Notes under the pieces: generated by a model
What the model was told of the DNA's origin: nothing
Databases searched by the model: none
What the model saw: the letters and a program-made list of their open reading frames with translations, nothing else
Shown here: positions 7,567-15,668 of the stretch, piece after piece
How the letters are laid out: each line of letters opens with the position of its first letter
Numbering within the stretch: the stretch's first letter is position 1
Program-made: the position numbers and the translations under genes
DNA from: CAXBCP01 sp963974055
Lineage (GTDB): Bacteria; Pseudomonadota; Alphaproteobacteria; MPNO01; UBA830
Direction: 5' to 3'
Assembly (NCBI GenBank): GCA_963974055.1
Contig: CAXBCP010000001.1
Span: 62,001-126,000, forward strand
DNA: 64,000 nt

Positions 7567-9489
7567 TCAGGCGGCGTTTCGCCTGACGGCAAGACGTTCG
7601 CGCACCAGGATAGCCGTGCCGATGGCGGCGCCTGCGAGATCGACCAGACCCCCCGTTCCCAGCACTGAATCCGGCACCAGCGCCGCCGCGCCCGCGGCCG
7701 CCAGCAGCAGACGCATGAGGGGGCTGAACGGGCGGGTAAAGTAGCCGGTCATGGCGACCGATACGATATAGACCCCGAGGATAGCCGTCGACGTGTTGAG
7801 CACGATGTCGGCGGTTTCTCCCTGCATTACAAGGGTCGGCGAAAAGACGAACAGGAACGGGATGACATAGGCAACCCAGCCCATGCGCATCGCCGCGAAA
7901 CCGGTTTTCATCGGATCCGCCCCGCTGAGCGATGCGGCCGCGAACGCGGCGAGCGCGATCGGCGGCGTAATCATCGACATCATCCCGAAATACAGGATGA
8001 ACAGATGCGCCGGGATTTTGTCGACGCCGGCTTCGATAAGCCCGGGAGCGACGAGGAAGGCGAGCAGCACGTAGACGCCCGATGTCGGCATGCCCATGCC
8101 CAGTACGATGCAGACGATGCCGCCGATAAACAGCAGGATGAAAAGATTGCCGCCGCCCAGCGTCACAAGATACTGGGTCAGGGCGAACCCGCCGCCGGTC
8201 TTGTTCAGGATGCCGATCACGAACCCCGCGGCGGCGACGATCATCACCAGTTCGGTGGTCGCCAGACCTGCGTTCCAGAAACTCGAACACAGGGTCCGAA
8301 GGGTAATCCGCGCACCCTTGTAGGCGCGGATTGCGCCAAGCACGAGAATCGTTGCGGCGGCATACAGGGCGGCAACTTCCGCTTCCTCGCGCAGATGGAA
8401 CAGCGCCACCAGCAGGACCGCGAAGGGCAGGATAAACTGCCAGCCTTCGGCCAGCACCCGTCGCGCGGCCGGTATGTCGTCTTTCACCACCGAGATATCG
8501 TCGCGCGCCGCGACCAGGTCGACCTGGATAAAGATCGCAAAATAATAAAGCAGCGCCGGCAGCAGGGCGGCGATCATCACGTCCGTGTAGGCGATCTCCA
8601 GGAACTCCGCCATCAGGAACGCCGCCGCGCCCATGATCGGCGGCATGAACTGTCCGCCTGTCGATGCATTGGATTCAATCGCGCCCGCATCGACCGCGGT
8701 ATAGCCCGACCGCTTCATGAGCGGGATCGTAATGACGCCGGTGGTCGTGACGTTGGAAATCGCCGCGCCGGAGATCGACCCGAACAGCGCGGACGCGACC
8801 ACGGATATTTTGGCCGCGCCGCCGCGCCGGTGTCCCATGGTTGCCATGGCGATGTCGGTAAAAAATTCGCCGCCGCCACTGACGAACAGAGTCTGGCCGA
8901 GAAAAATAAACAGCACGACGATCGTCGTGGCCACGACCAACGGCGTACCCAGCAGGGCGTTGGTATCGAAAGCGAGATAGTTCGCCAGCTGACGGTAGCC
9001 TGTCTCCGCGCCCGTCAGCGGTGCCGGTACGTGGTGCGCGAGCAGACCGTATACGATAAACAGGACGACGACGACGAACAGGAACGTGCCGGCGACCCGG
9101 CGCATGCCTTCCATTACTAGGAATACGGTCAGTAGTCCGAGAACGAACATCTCGTCGGTGTCGTAGGGCGCATCGAGCAGAAACCGCGAATAGTTCCACG
9201 CGACATAAAGTGACATGGCGAAAAACACGATCGCCGCAATCCAGTCGTAGAACGGCGTTCGCACCTGCGGTTCCCGGTTGGCGCCGGTCGTCAGATAGAC
9301 CGCGCTGCCGGCGAGCCCGAGGCAGACAGCCAGAAACTGTTCATTGTACAGCGCCAGTCCGAGCATGCCCGGCACCTGAAACGCCCACAATATGGCAATA
9401 ACGACAAATGTCGCACCGAAGATCCGGGCAACGATCTTTGCGGGCCGCAGGGGGGCTGGCCCGGCAGCGTCTAGCGTGTCGGTGGTCAT
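7567..9489 (-). CDS. TRAP transporter permease, fused DctQM type
   Basis: A 640-residue polytopic membrane protein that combines the small (DctQ) and large (DctM) permease subunits, as is standard for TAXI-TRAP systems. The first four hydrophobic segments form the Q part. The M part carries FGSISGAAISNVTTTGVITIPLMKRSGY, GAIESNASTGGQFMPPIMGAAAFLMAEF and ITPPIALAAFAAASLSGADPMKTGF, all typical of the DctM family. The start at 9489 is preceded by GAGGACC. It would drive sodium-coupled uptake with the binding protein encoded just downstream. Confidence 0.93.
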   Translation of the reverse strand: MTTDTLDAAGPAPLRPAKIVARIFGATFVVIAILWAFQVPGMLGLALYNEQFLAVCLGLAGSAVYLTTGANREPQVRTPFYDWIAAIVFFAMSLYVAWNYSRFLLDAPYDTDEMFVLGLLTVFLVMEGMRRVAGTFLFVVVVLFIVYGLLAHHVPAPLTGAETGYRQLANYLAFDTNALLGTPLVVATTIVVLFIFLGQTLFVSGGGEFFTDIAMATMGHRRGGAAKISVVASALFGSISGAAISNVTTTGVITIPLMKRSGYTAVDAGAIESNASTGGQFMPPIMGAAAFLMAEFLEIAYTDVMIAALLPALLYYFAIFIQVDLVAARDDISVVKDDIPAARRVLAEGWQFILPFAVLLVALFHLREEAEVAALYAAATILVLGAIRAYKGARITLRTLCSSFWNAGLATTELVMIVAAAGFVIGILNKTGGGFALTQYLVTLGGGNLFILLFIGGIVCIVLGMGMPTSGVYVLLAFLVAPGLIEAGVDKIPAHLFILYFGMMSMITPPIALAAFAAASLSGADPMKTGFAAMRMGWVAYVIPFLFVFSPTLVMQGETADIVLNTSTAILGVYIVSVAMTGYFTRPFSPLMRLLLAAAGAAALVPDSVLGTGGLVDLAGAAIGTAILVRERLAVRRNAA

Positions 9490-9749
9490 CTGGTCCTCGC
9501 CGCGAATGGAATGCGCGAAAGTTAGCGATTCGCGCCGCACCGCGCCAGCGATTTTCAGGACTCCCCTTCGGCGGGTATCCGTTGGTTATGATATGCATCG
9601 GAATTGAGGGGGCAATGGAGAGGCGCCGCCCCGCAACAGGGCGCGATCGTGTCAGTTTCCCGGCAGGTCGGCAGCGGACATTTTTGCAACGTTGTCGAAG
9701 ACGCCTGTGCACTGTGCTTCATTCACGCGTGGATCGCCATACGGAAAAT
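9490..9749. other. Gene-free stretch
   Basis: About 260 bases between two minus-strand operons. Open frames here run antisense into neighbouring genes and have no family features. It marks the change from GC-rich to visibly more AT-rich sequence (lines around 9.9-11.5 kb are near 50% GC). No terminator hairpin was found. Confidence 0.4.
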
Positions 9750-10721
9750 TTATTGATGGACGCGCTGATAAGCGCGGAAAAAACCGCGCAGTTCGTCCGA
9801 CATGCGTTTGCCTGGGAATGTGTCTTCAAACAATTTGTTCAGACGTTCGCTGCGCAAGAGCGAAAATAACGACCGCTGGAAATCCAGGTAAAAGGTCAGG
9901 CCAGAGCCGTCTTTTCGTTCGATAAAACCTCGCGAGAATACAATGCCATACATCTCCCGTGTAAGTGTCACGCGTGAGATCGTAGACCTGCATCCCTCCC
10001 TGCTCCGATAGTTTGCTGAGAATCCCGAAAGGATATCTATGTCGCCGAAAACATAATCAATTGCGCCGCTGCACAGTTTCTCAAAGGCCTCGTCATAGGA
10101 TTTAACGGGAACGACGTATTTCATCTTTTTGACTGTCTGTGCTGCTTTGGGATCGTCCGGTCCGTTTAGCGCCGCAAGCTTTTCCAAATCTGCCCGTGTG
10201 TCTTTGGCGATATACCCCAGATGCTGGGAAAGCAGGTCTACGCTCAATTCACTCAGAACTGTGGTATTCCAAAGGACGCCCAGTTGTATATTGCGTTTAA
10301 GCGTTTTGAAGTCAGTCGATCCAAAGGCATAGGAAATTCCCGAAAGAAAAATCGGAAATGAAAACGCAAATTTCCGCAAGCGGGTTTCGGTTATGCTGAT
10401 TGGTCCGCAAGCCATGTCAATTTCAGGTGTCGCGCCGCTGAGACCCGAAAAACGTTGCGAGACGGTAATTGGCCGCACATGGATTCTATGGCCGTGCTGC
10501 AAGGCAACAGATCCGATAACTTCCTGGCAGACCTTGGCAACAAAACCAGTGTAGGACGTGAGGAGGGAGTCGTCCGCTCTCTGCTTGATTTGAGCGAATG
10601 GCGGCGCATCCTTGCGAACCCCAATGGTTATATCCGCAGACTGTGCGTTGTTAAATGCGGATAAGAGGACAGACAGGGCGAAAATGCCCATCAGCGTCAA
10701 GCGGCGGTCTTGCGTGATCAC
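9750..10721 (-). CDS. Periplasmic family-3 solute-binding-like protein
   Basis: A 323-residue protein with a signal peptide (LTLMGIFALSVLLSAFNNAQSA) and then an amino-acid-ABC-type (SBP_bac_3) fold: ITIGVRKDAPPFAQ, SYTGFVAKVCQEV, the ITETRLRKFAFSFPIF stretch typical of the family, and the IDYVFGDIDI segment. No ABC permease or ATPase gene is nearby, so it may be a sensor or partner protein and not an importer subunit. GTG at 10721 is the likely start because GTGA overlaps the stop of the upstream membrane-protein gene by 4 bp, showing translational coupling. The base composition is lower in GC than that of the flanking genes, a hint of transfer. Confidence 0.75.
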   Translation of the reverse strand: MITQDRRLTLMGIFALSVLLSAFNNAQSADITIGVRKDAPPFAQIKQRADDSLLTSYTGFVAKVCQEVIGSVALQHGHRIHVRPITVSQRFSGLSGATPEIDMACGPISITETRLRKFAFSFPIFLSGISYAFGSTDFKTLKRNIQLGVLWNTTVLSELSVDLLSQHLGYIAKDTRADLEKLAALNGPDDPKAAQTVKKMKYVVPVKSYDEAFEKLCSGAIDYVFGDIDILSGFSANYRSREGCRSTISRVTLTREMYGIVFSRGFIERKDGSGLTFYLDFQRSLFSLLRSERLNKLFEDTFPGKRMSDELRGFFRAYQRVHQ

Positions 10722-12505
10722 GCGTGCGGTTCCTGACGTAGCCGCGAGATCGAACGCATCTGGGGGATCAAAACCCATAGCACGATTACAGGCGTCGCCC
10801 CGGCCAGGGCGATCTGAACATGCTTGGAATTCTGTGCGCATATGCGCCAAATTCCATCCCCTATCTCAGGTAAAAGTAAAATATACGCAATTACCGTCAG
10901 GCCAGCTGAGCATAGGCCGGTTAGCGTAGTATGCCAAACCAGAGTAGCCTTTGACGTTAGGTGAAGCGGCGTTTCGGCGCCGCTGGAGCATTTGCCAAGT
11001 AGAATAACGAATGTTCCGCCAAAGATGGCGCCCGGAATGGTCTCGACCAAATTACTGTCAATCTCTCTGGTGAAATCACGGTAGAACGCGTTAATCCCTG
11101 GCGAATCCGGATATATATAGACGATCCATAGGGCGCACATACCGATCGCAGCAAAGATATATGCCATGACGAAGAGGCTTATGCGGTGAGCGTTCGGCGA
11201 AAAACTTCCCCCGTGAATGCCGCCGCGCTCCTCGACGTCCTTGACTTTGTGGTAGAAGAGGGCGCCGAGGGTCCCGGTCAAAAAAACCACCAGGAAACCT
11301 AGAAGATAGCGTGTTGAATCGCCGATAGCGCTTCGAAATGTTTCGCCATGATCTTTGCCGGCGGACGGAAGATCGCATATCCAAGGGTTGCCGATGAAGA
11401 GCGCAGAAGCAAGCAGGAACGACACGATTGTTGCAGTCGCGGTACCAACCAGGATCAGGTGGCGTGTATGGAATGACTGAAAGGAAAAAAGGTGTTGGAG
11501 GGTGCGTTTGAGTGTTGGGTCGTCAATTTTCCGGGTCAAATTGTCGTGGGTCACCAATAGGCTAAATGCGGTTTCAAGATTGGCAACCTGTTCGGCAAAT
11601 ATTTGGGCCGCCTCGGACGCAGGTTCGAGGATAGGCGTCAGCTCCGCTTCGTGAGCGCGCCAGTAGGCTGCAAGCTCTTCATTTTCCCGATCGTCGTAGG
11701 AAAAACCTTGTCCGACTGTGTCTTCGATCTTGGTGTGAAATTTGTCGGTCTCGTCGATGCTCAGAATCTGTAATGCAGCATCCCGTGCCGTACGTAGGTC
11801 CTGCACCAAACGCTGTTCAAAAAAAGAGATTTTCTCCAAGGCTTGTGGTGACCACTGGATGGATGTGTCTGGCGATACGGTCCAGTTATAGAGAAGAAGG
11901 CTTCGACCGGCGTTGCGTGCTAATGTGGCATGTGCTGGCCGCGATTTGCCCGAGATCGCCCAGTAGACCGACAGAATTAGCATGACTTCCTGGATATCTT
12001 TGGCGTATGCCCCGCTTGTATCCTGCGATTGCAGCTGCAGGCCTCTCACTCTGTGCAGCGTCGCAACGAAGTTGCGGGGAATGCCGGCCGACCGTCGCGA
12101 GAATCTTCGGAACAATTGCTCGGCATCCCGAAGAACCGGAAAGTTGGGGCTAAGCCCGACGATCAGCAACGCTACTGTTAAGGGCCAGGTACCGCTTTCC
12201 GGGTCGAAGGTGGACGTGGAATTCGCTCCAACGCTTCCTGTGCCGAAAACCAGTTTATAGACCGGTTCGGAGAAGCAAAGCACAAGGTACGAAAACAAAA
12301 GAATCGATGCGTAGTAAATATACGCTTCGACAAACAGGCTTCTACTCGTCACAACCCAAGGGCTCGTGCGCAGATTATTGGGAAGCAGGCGGGTGTAGCT
12401 GTCGGAGAATGGTTCGTTCAGTTGTTTGAACGCAAACTGACTAATCGCTGCAATGCCGATGATGAACGAGATCGCGTATTCGTGGCGCGCAAAGAACTCC
12501 GTCAT
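10718..12505 (-). CDS. Multi-spanning membrane protein of unknown function
   Basis: A 595-residue protein I do not recognise. Hydrophobic segments are seen near residues 10-26, 60-82 and 108-122, then a roughly 220-residue soluble, charged, helical region (about 135-350), then five to six more segments (about 355-375, 400-420, 445-468, 493-512, 528-550, 565-582). The soluble insert contains no motif I can name. The gene starts one base after the stop of a small exported peptide gene and overlaps the next gene by 4 bp, so all three are one operon. The GC content is visibly lower than that of the window's housekeeping genes. A receptor, channel or transporter working with the periplasmic protein encoded downstream is possible, but this is inference. 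Confidence 0.75.
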   Translation of the reverse strand: MTEFFARHEYAISFIIGIAAISQFAFKQLNEPFSDSYTRLLPNNLRTSPWVVTSRSLFVEAYIYYASILLFSYLVLCFSEPVYKLVFGTGSVGANSTSTFDPESGTWPLTVALLIVGLSPNFPVLRDAEQLFRRFSRRSAGIPRNFVATLHRVRGLQLQSQDTSGAYAKDIQEVMLILSVYWAISGKSRPAHATLARNAGRSLLLYNWTVSPDTSIQWSPQALEKISFFEQRLVQDLRTARDAALQILSIDETDKFHTKIEDTVGQGFSYDDRENEELAAYWRAHEAELTPILEPASEAAQIFAEQVANLETAFSLLVTHDNLTRKIDDPTLKRTLQHLFSFQSFHTRHLILVGTATATIVSFLLASALFIGNPWICDLPSAGKDHGETFRSAIGDSTRYLLGFLVVFLTGTLGALFYHKVKDVEERGGIHGGSFSPNAHRISLFVMAYIFAAIGMCALWIVYIYPDSPGINAFYRDFTREIDSNLVETIPGAIFGGTFVILLGKCSSGAETPLHLTSKATLVWHTTLTGLCSAGLTVIAYILLLPEIGDGIWRICAQNSKHVQIALAGATPVIVLWVLIPQMRSISRLRQEPHA

Positions 12506-12506
12506 C

Positions 12507-12644
12507 TCAGCGACATTGTTCTACCCTCGGATTGCACGGCCCTGCTTCTGTCGGCGTTACGCCAAACCCGACAGTTGCAACGGCGATGAACAAGACGAAA
12601 ACCCAGGTTAATACCGGGCGTGAAAGCTTCGTGCGCAATTTCAT
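12507..12644 (-). CDS. Small exported peptide, 45 residues
   Basis: The predicted product has a basic start (MKLRTKLSRP), one hydrophobic segment (VLTWVFVLFIAVATVGFGV) and a short tail ending AGPCNPRVEQCR with two cysteines seven residues apart. It could be a cleaved signal peptide with a very short mature part or a single-pass membrane peptide. The start at 12644 is chosen because GGGGGAAG lies just upstream; a longer frame from 12719 lacks such a site. The stop is one base from the start of the 595-residue membrane protein gene, so it heads this operon. No homologue is recognised. Confidence 0.55.
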   Translation of the reverse strand: MKLRTKLSRPVLTWVFVLFIAVATVGFGVTPTEAGPCNPRVEQCR

Positions 12645-12897
12645 TTCTGACTTCCCCCGTCGCTCGCGCTCCGTTGATGCTTTAGCATACGCATACTGAG
12701 GTAGTTCGGCGCTTACCATGACGTATAATGCACAGGAATTCTAGTTAAAATTGAAAACCCCGAATGAGAAGAAATGAGACACACGGATATAGGGGCGCGT
12801 CGTATCTGAAGTCCGTTGGATTTACGGGCTGCCACCGTTCCAATTCCCCCGGTCCTGATGTATCGATGGGCCTATAACGACACAGAGAAAATGACCG
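12645..12897. other. Divergent intergenic region
   Basis: About 250 bases between the minus-strand membrane-protein operon and the plus-strand EVE gene, so it should hold two promoters. The AT-rich part around 12720-12780 is the most likely place. A -10-like TATAAT is present at about 12724-12729 on the plus strand, but no well-spaced -35 partner is convincing. Confidence 0.35.
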
Positions 12898-13311
12898 ATG
12901 CAGTACTGGCTTTTCAAATCCGAACCCGGCGCATGGTCGTGGGACGATCAGGTGAAGAAGGGCGTCGAACACTGGGACGGCGTACGCAACTACCAGGCCA
13001 ACAACAACATGAAGGCCATGAAGAAGGGCGATAAGGGCTTCTTCTATCATTCGGTCAACGAAAAGCGGATCGTCGGCATCGTCGAGGTGGTGAAGGAACA
13101 TTACCCCGACGATTCGGACGAATCTGGCCGGTTCGGCATGGTCGACATCAACGCGGTGGAACCGGTGAAAACCCCGGTCACCCTGGCCGACGTCAAGGCG
13201 GAACCGAAGCTCGCCGATCTTGCGCTGGTCCGGCAGTCGCGCCTGTCGGTGGTGCCGGTCGCTGCGGCTGAATGGAAGCTGCTGTGCAAGATGTGCGGCG
13301 TCAAACCCTGA
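12898..13311 (+). CDS. EVE domain-containing protein
   Basis: A 137-residue protein consisting of one EVE domain, a PUA-like fold thought to bind modified bases in nucleic acid. The family pattern is clear: MQYWLFKSEPGAWSWDDQV at the N-terminus, WDGVRNYQANNNMKAMKKGDKGFFYHS in the middle, then VDINAVEPVKTPVTLADVK. The start at 12898 is fixed by the MxYWLxKSEP opening. In alphaproteobacteria EVE proteins are common single genes. The Rieske gene follows 18 bp downstream, so the two are probably cotranscribed. Confidence 0.93.
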   Translation: MQYWLFKSEPGAWSWDDQVKKGVEHWDGVRNYQANNNMKAMKKGDKGFFYHSVNEKRIVGIVEVVKEHYPDDSDESGRFGMVDINAVEPVKTPVTLADVKAEPKLADLALVRQSRLSVVPVAAAEWKLLCKMCGVKP

Positions 13312-13329
13312 CCCCGTCGTGAGGACGCA

Positions 13330-13656
13330 ATGACTGGACCCGTTTTCCTGTGCCGTCTCGACGAGATCGAGGACCCCGGCAGCCGGGGGTTTGAAAACAT
13401 CGACGGCGAAAAACCGTTTTTCGTCGTGCGCCGCGGCGGCGACGTGTTTGCGTACCGCAATTCCTGTCCCCATTACGGCGCGCCCCTGGACTGGAAGCCC
13501 GACGCTTTCCTGTCCTATGACAAAGACCTGATTCTGTGCTCGATGCATTCGGCCCTGTTTAACATCGATGACGGGATCTGCATCGACGGGCCCTGCCCCG
13601 GACAGAGGCTGGAAAAAGTAAAATTGACAGTAAAAGATAATAAAATATTTGTATAA
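13330..13656 (+). CDS. Rieske [2Fe-2S] domain protein
   Basis: A 108-residue ferredoxin-like Rieske protein. The cluster ligands are seen as C46-P-H48 (NSCPHYGAPLDW) and C70-SM-H73 (LCSMHSALF). The spacing and the short length fit soluble Rieske ferredoxins that feed electrons to oxygenases, or small Rieske proteins of unknown role. The last codons are unusually AT-rich (KLTVKDNKIFV) and run into an AT-rich gene-free stretch. No oxygenase is adjacent, so the partner is unknown. Confidence 0.9.
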   Translation: MTGPVFLCRLDEIEDPGSRGFENIDGEKPFFVVRRGGDVFAYRNSCPHYGAPLDWKPDAFLSYDKDLILCSMHSALFNIDDGICIDGPCPGQRLEKVKLTVKDNKIFV

Positions 13657-13736
13657 AACAGATATACAAGTATTATATAAGAATATAAAGACCATATTTT
13701 TTAAATAATAGAATTTTTATTCGAAATTAAGCTCGG

Positions 13737-13764
13737 TTGAAAATTCCAGCCGAACCGCTATATA
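13737..13764 (+). promoter_or_regulatory. Candidate promoter of the asnO-ngs-M42 operon
   Basis: TTGAAA at 13737-13742, a 16-base spacer and TATATA at 13759-13764 (TATATAT continues, so a 17-base spacer is also possible). It lies about 120 bases before the asnO start and directly after the AT-rich block. Not tested by any model other than consensus matching by eye. Confidence 0.45.
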
Positions 13765-13797
13765 TATCTTCATATCTTAAACATCGCGGAATTTTCA
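13738..13797. repeat. 10-bp inverted repeat flanking the -10 element
   Basis: TGAAAATTCC (13738-13747) and GGAATTTTCA (13788-13797) are exact reverse complements 40 bases apart. The left arm overlaps the -35, and the right arm lies downstream of the putative transcription start. This layout would suit a repressor or a looping regulator responding to osmotic stress; it could also form a long stem in single-stranded form. Confidence 0.5.
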
Positions 13798-13886
13798 GGA
13801 TTTGCACCTGACACGTATTGTCACGCGCTGATTCGTTGTTTTGAAAATGCCGCTCGTTACCACAGAATGAAGGAAAGCAGGTCAGT

Positions 13887-15662
13887 ATGTGCGGCATTGC
13901 CGGGGAAATCAGGTTCGACAGCCGCAATGCGTCTCCCGAGGCCTGCGCGAGGATGGCCGACACCATGGCACCGCGCGGTCCGGATGCGACCGGCATGGTG
14001 GCCCAGGGGCCGGTGGCGTTCGCACATCGGCGGCTGAAAATCATCGACCTGAGCATCCGCGCCCAGCAGCCCATGATCGACAACATGCTCGGGCTGACCG
14101 TCGTCTATAACGGCGCGATATACAATTACCAGGCGCTTCGGCAGGAACTCGAAGCCGCCGGCTACAGCTTCTTTTCCAGCGGCGATACCGAGGTCATCCT
14201 GAAGGCCTATCATGCGTGGGGCGAAAAATTCGTCGAACGTCTAGCGGGAATGTTCGCCTTTGCAATCTGGGAGCGCGATAGCGGCCGCGTGATACTGGGC
14301 CGCGACCGGCTCGGCATCAAACCGGTTTACTACACCGACACGCCGCAACGCCTGCGCTTTGCATCGACCCTGCCGGCACTGCTCGCGGCGGGCGACGTGG
14401 ACACGGATATCGATCCCGTCGCTCTTCACTATTACATGAGCTTCCATGCCGTCGTCCCGGCGCCCCACACGATTCTCAACGGGGTTCGCAAGCTCGCGCC
14501 CGCAACCCTCATGACCATCGAGCCCGATGGCCGCAAAACCGAATGGACGTACTGGACACTGTCCTACGGTCCGACCGAACAGGATGCCGGACGGGATGAC
14601 AACGACTGGCGCGACCTGCTTCTCGACACGCTCCGCCAGGCCGTCGCCCGTCGGCTTGTCGCCGACGTACCTGTCGGCGTGCTGTTGTCGGGCGGCGTGG
14701 ATTCAAGCCTGATCACCGGCCTGATCGCAGAAGCCGGGCATGACGACCTTCAGACGTTTTCCATCGGGTTCGAAACCGTCGGCGACGAGAAAGGCGACGA
14801 GTTCGAATATTCCGACATCGTGGCCAACCGTTTCGACACCGAACACCACAAGATATTTATCGATTCCAGCCGTTCGCTCTCCGAGCTCGACAACTGCATC
14901 GATGCGATGTCCGAGCCCATGGTCAGCCACGACGCAATCGGTTTCTACCTGTTGTCCGAGGAAGTCTCGAAATCGGTGAAAGTCGTCCAGAGCGGCCAGG
15001 GCGCAGACGAGGTGTTTGCCGGTTACCACTGGTATCCCGCGATGGCCAAAAGCAACGCACCGGAGGACGATTACAGCCGGGTCTTTTGCGACCGCGACCA
15101 CGCGGAGATGAAAACCGCGCTCGAAGCGCACCGTGTGCAGCGCGACTACAGCCGAGATTTCATTGCCGGCCATTTTGCCGCCGTCGGCGCCGACAGCCCC
15201 ATCGACAAGGCGCTGCGGATCGATTCGACGATTATGCTGGTAGACGACCCGGTGAAACGGGTCGACAACATGACGATGGCGTGGGGGCTTGAGGCCCGCG
15301 TACCGTTCCTCGATCACGACGTTGTCGAACTTGCCGCCCGTATCCCGCCCGAACTCAAACTGCGGGACGAGGGGAAATACATTCTCAAGGAAGCGTCGCG
15401 CAGCGTCATTCCGGCTGCGGTCATCGACCGGCCCAAGGGCTATTTCCCGGTGCCGGCGCTGAAATACCTGCGCGGTTCGTTCCTGGATCGTGTGCGGGGC
15501 ATTCTCGATCAGCCGCAGGCCCGACAGCGCGGCATTTTCCGGCGCGACTACGTGGACACGTTGCTTGCGGCGCCGGAAGACCACATCACGCCGCTGCGCG
15601 GCTCCAAGCTGTGGCAGATCGCCCTGCTTGAAAACTGGTTCCAGCGTCACGGCATTGCCTGA
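13887..15662 (+). CDS. asnO: N-acetylglutaminylglutamine amidotransferase (asparagine synthetase family)
   Basis: A 591-residue glutamine-hydrolysing asparagine synthetase homologue of the osmoprotectant trio (trio_amidotrans type), which makes the C-terminal amide of N-acetylglutaminylglutamine amide (NAGGN). The Ntn amidotransferase domain starts with the nucleophile Cys2 (MCGIAGE) and holds MAPRGPDATG and YNGAIYNYQ. The synthetase domain has the PPi-loop LLSGGVDSS at about 265-273 and a later SGQGADEVFAGY. The next two genes are the GNAT/ATP-grasp synthetase and the M42 peptidase, the diagnostic arrangement. The gene is preceded by AAGGA about 12 bases from the ATG. NAGGN is a compatible solute, so osmotic induction is expected from the family. 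Confidence 0.93.
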   Translation: MCGIAGEIRFDSRNASPEACARMADTMAPRGPDATGMVAQGPVAFAHRRLKIIDLSIRAQQPMIDNMLGLTVVYNGAIYNYQALRQELEAAGYSFFSSGDTEVILKAYHAWGEKFVERLAGMFAFAIWERDSGRVILGRDRLGIKPVYYTDTPQRLRFASTLPALLAAGDVDTDIDPVALHYYMSFHAVVPAPHTILNGVRKLAPATLMTIEPDGRKTEWTYWTLSYGPTEQDAGRDDNDWRDLLLDTLRQAVARRLVADVPVGVLLSGGVDSSLITGLIAEAGHDDLQTFSIGFETVGDEKGDEFEYSDIVANRFDTEHHKIFIDSSRSLSELDNCIDAMSEPMVSHDAIGFYLLSEEVSKSVKVVQSGQGADEVFAGYHWYPAMAKSNAPEDDYSRVFCDRDHAEMKTALEAHRVQRDYSRDFIAGHFAAVGADSPIDKALRIDSTIMLVDDPVKRVDNMTMAWGLEARVPFLDHDVVELAARIPPELKLRDEGKYILKEASRSVIPAAVIDRPKGYFPVPALKYLRGSFLDRVRGILDQPQARQRGIFRRDYVDTLLAAPEDHITPLRGSKLWQIALLENWFQRHGIA

Positions 15663-15668
15663 GGGTTT

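Larger units (their letters stand above)
13657..13886 (+). other. AT-rich leader region of the NAGGN operon
   Basis: About 230 bases, of which roughly 13657-13735 are strongly AT-rich in an otherwise GC-rich genome. It holds a candidate promoter at 13737-13764 and a 10-bp inverted repeat at 13738-13797. The AT-rich block directly upstream of the -35 could act as an UP element or bend DNA. No open frame is credible here. Confidence 0.5.

Noticed and set aside
8005..9120. A 371-codon plus-strand frame
   Set aside because: It is the complement of the TRAP permease gene, which has clear family motifs.
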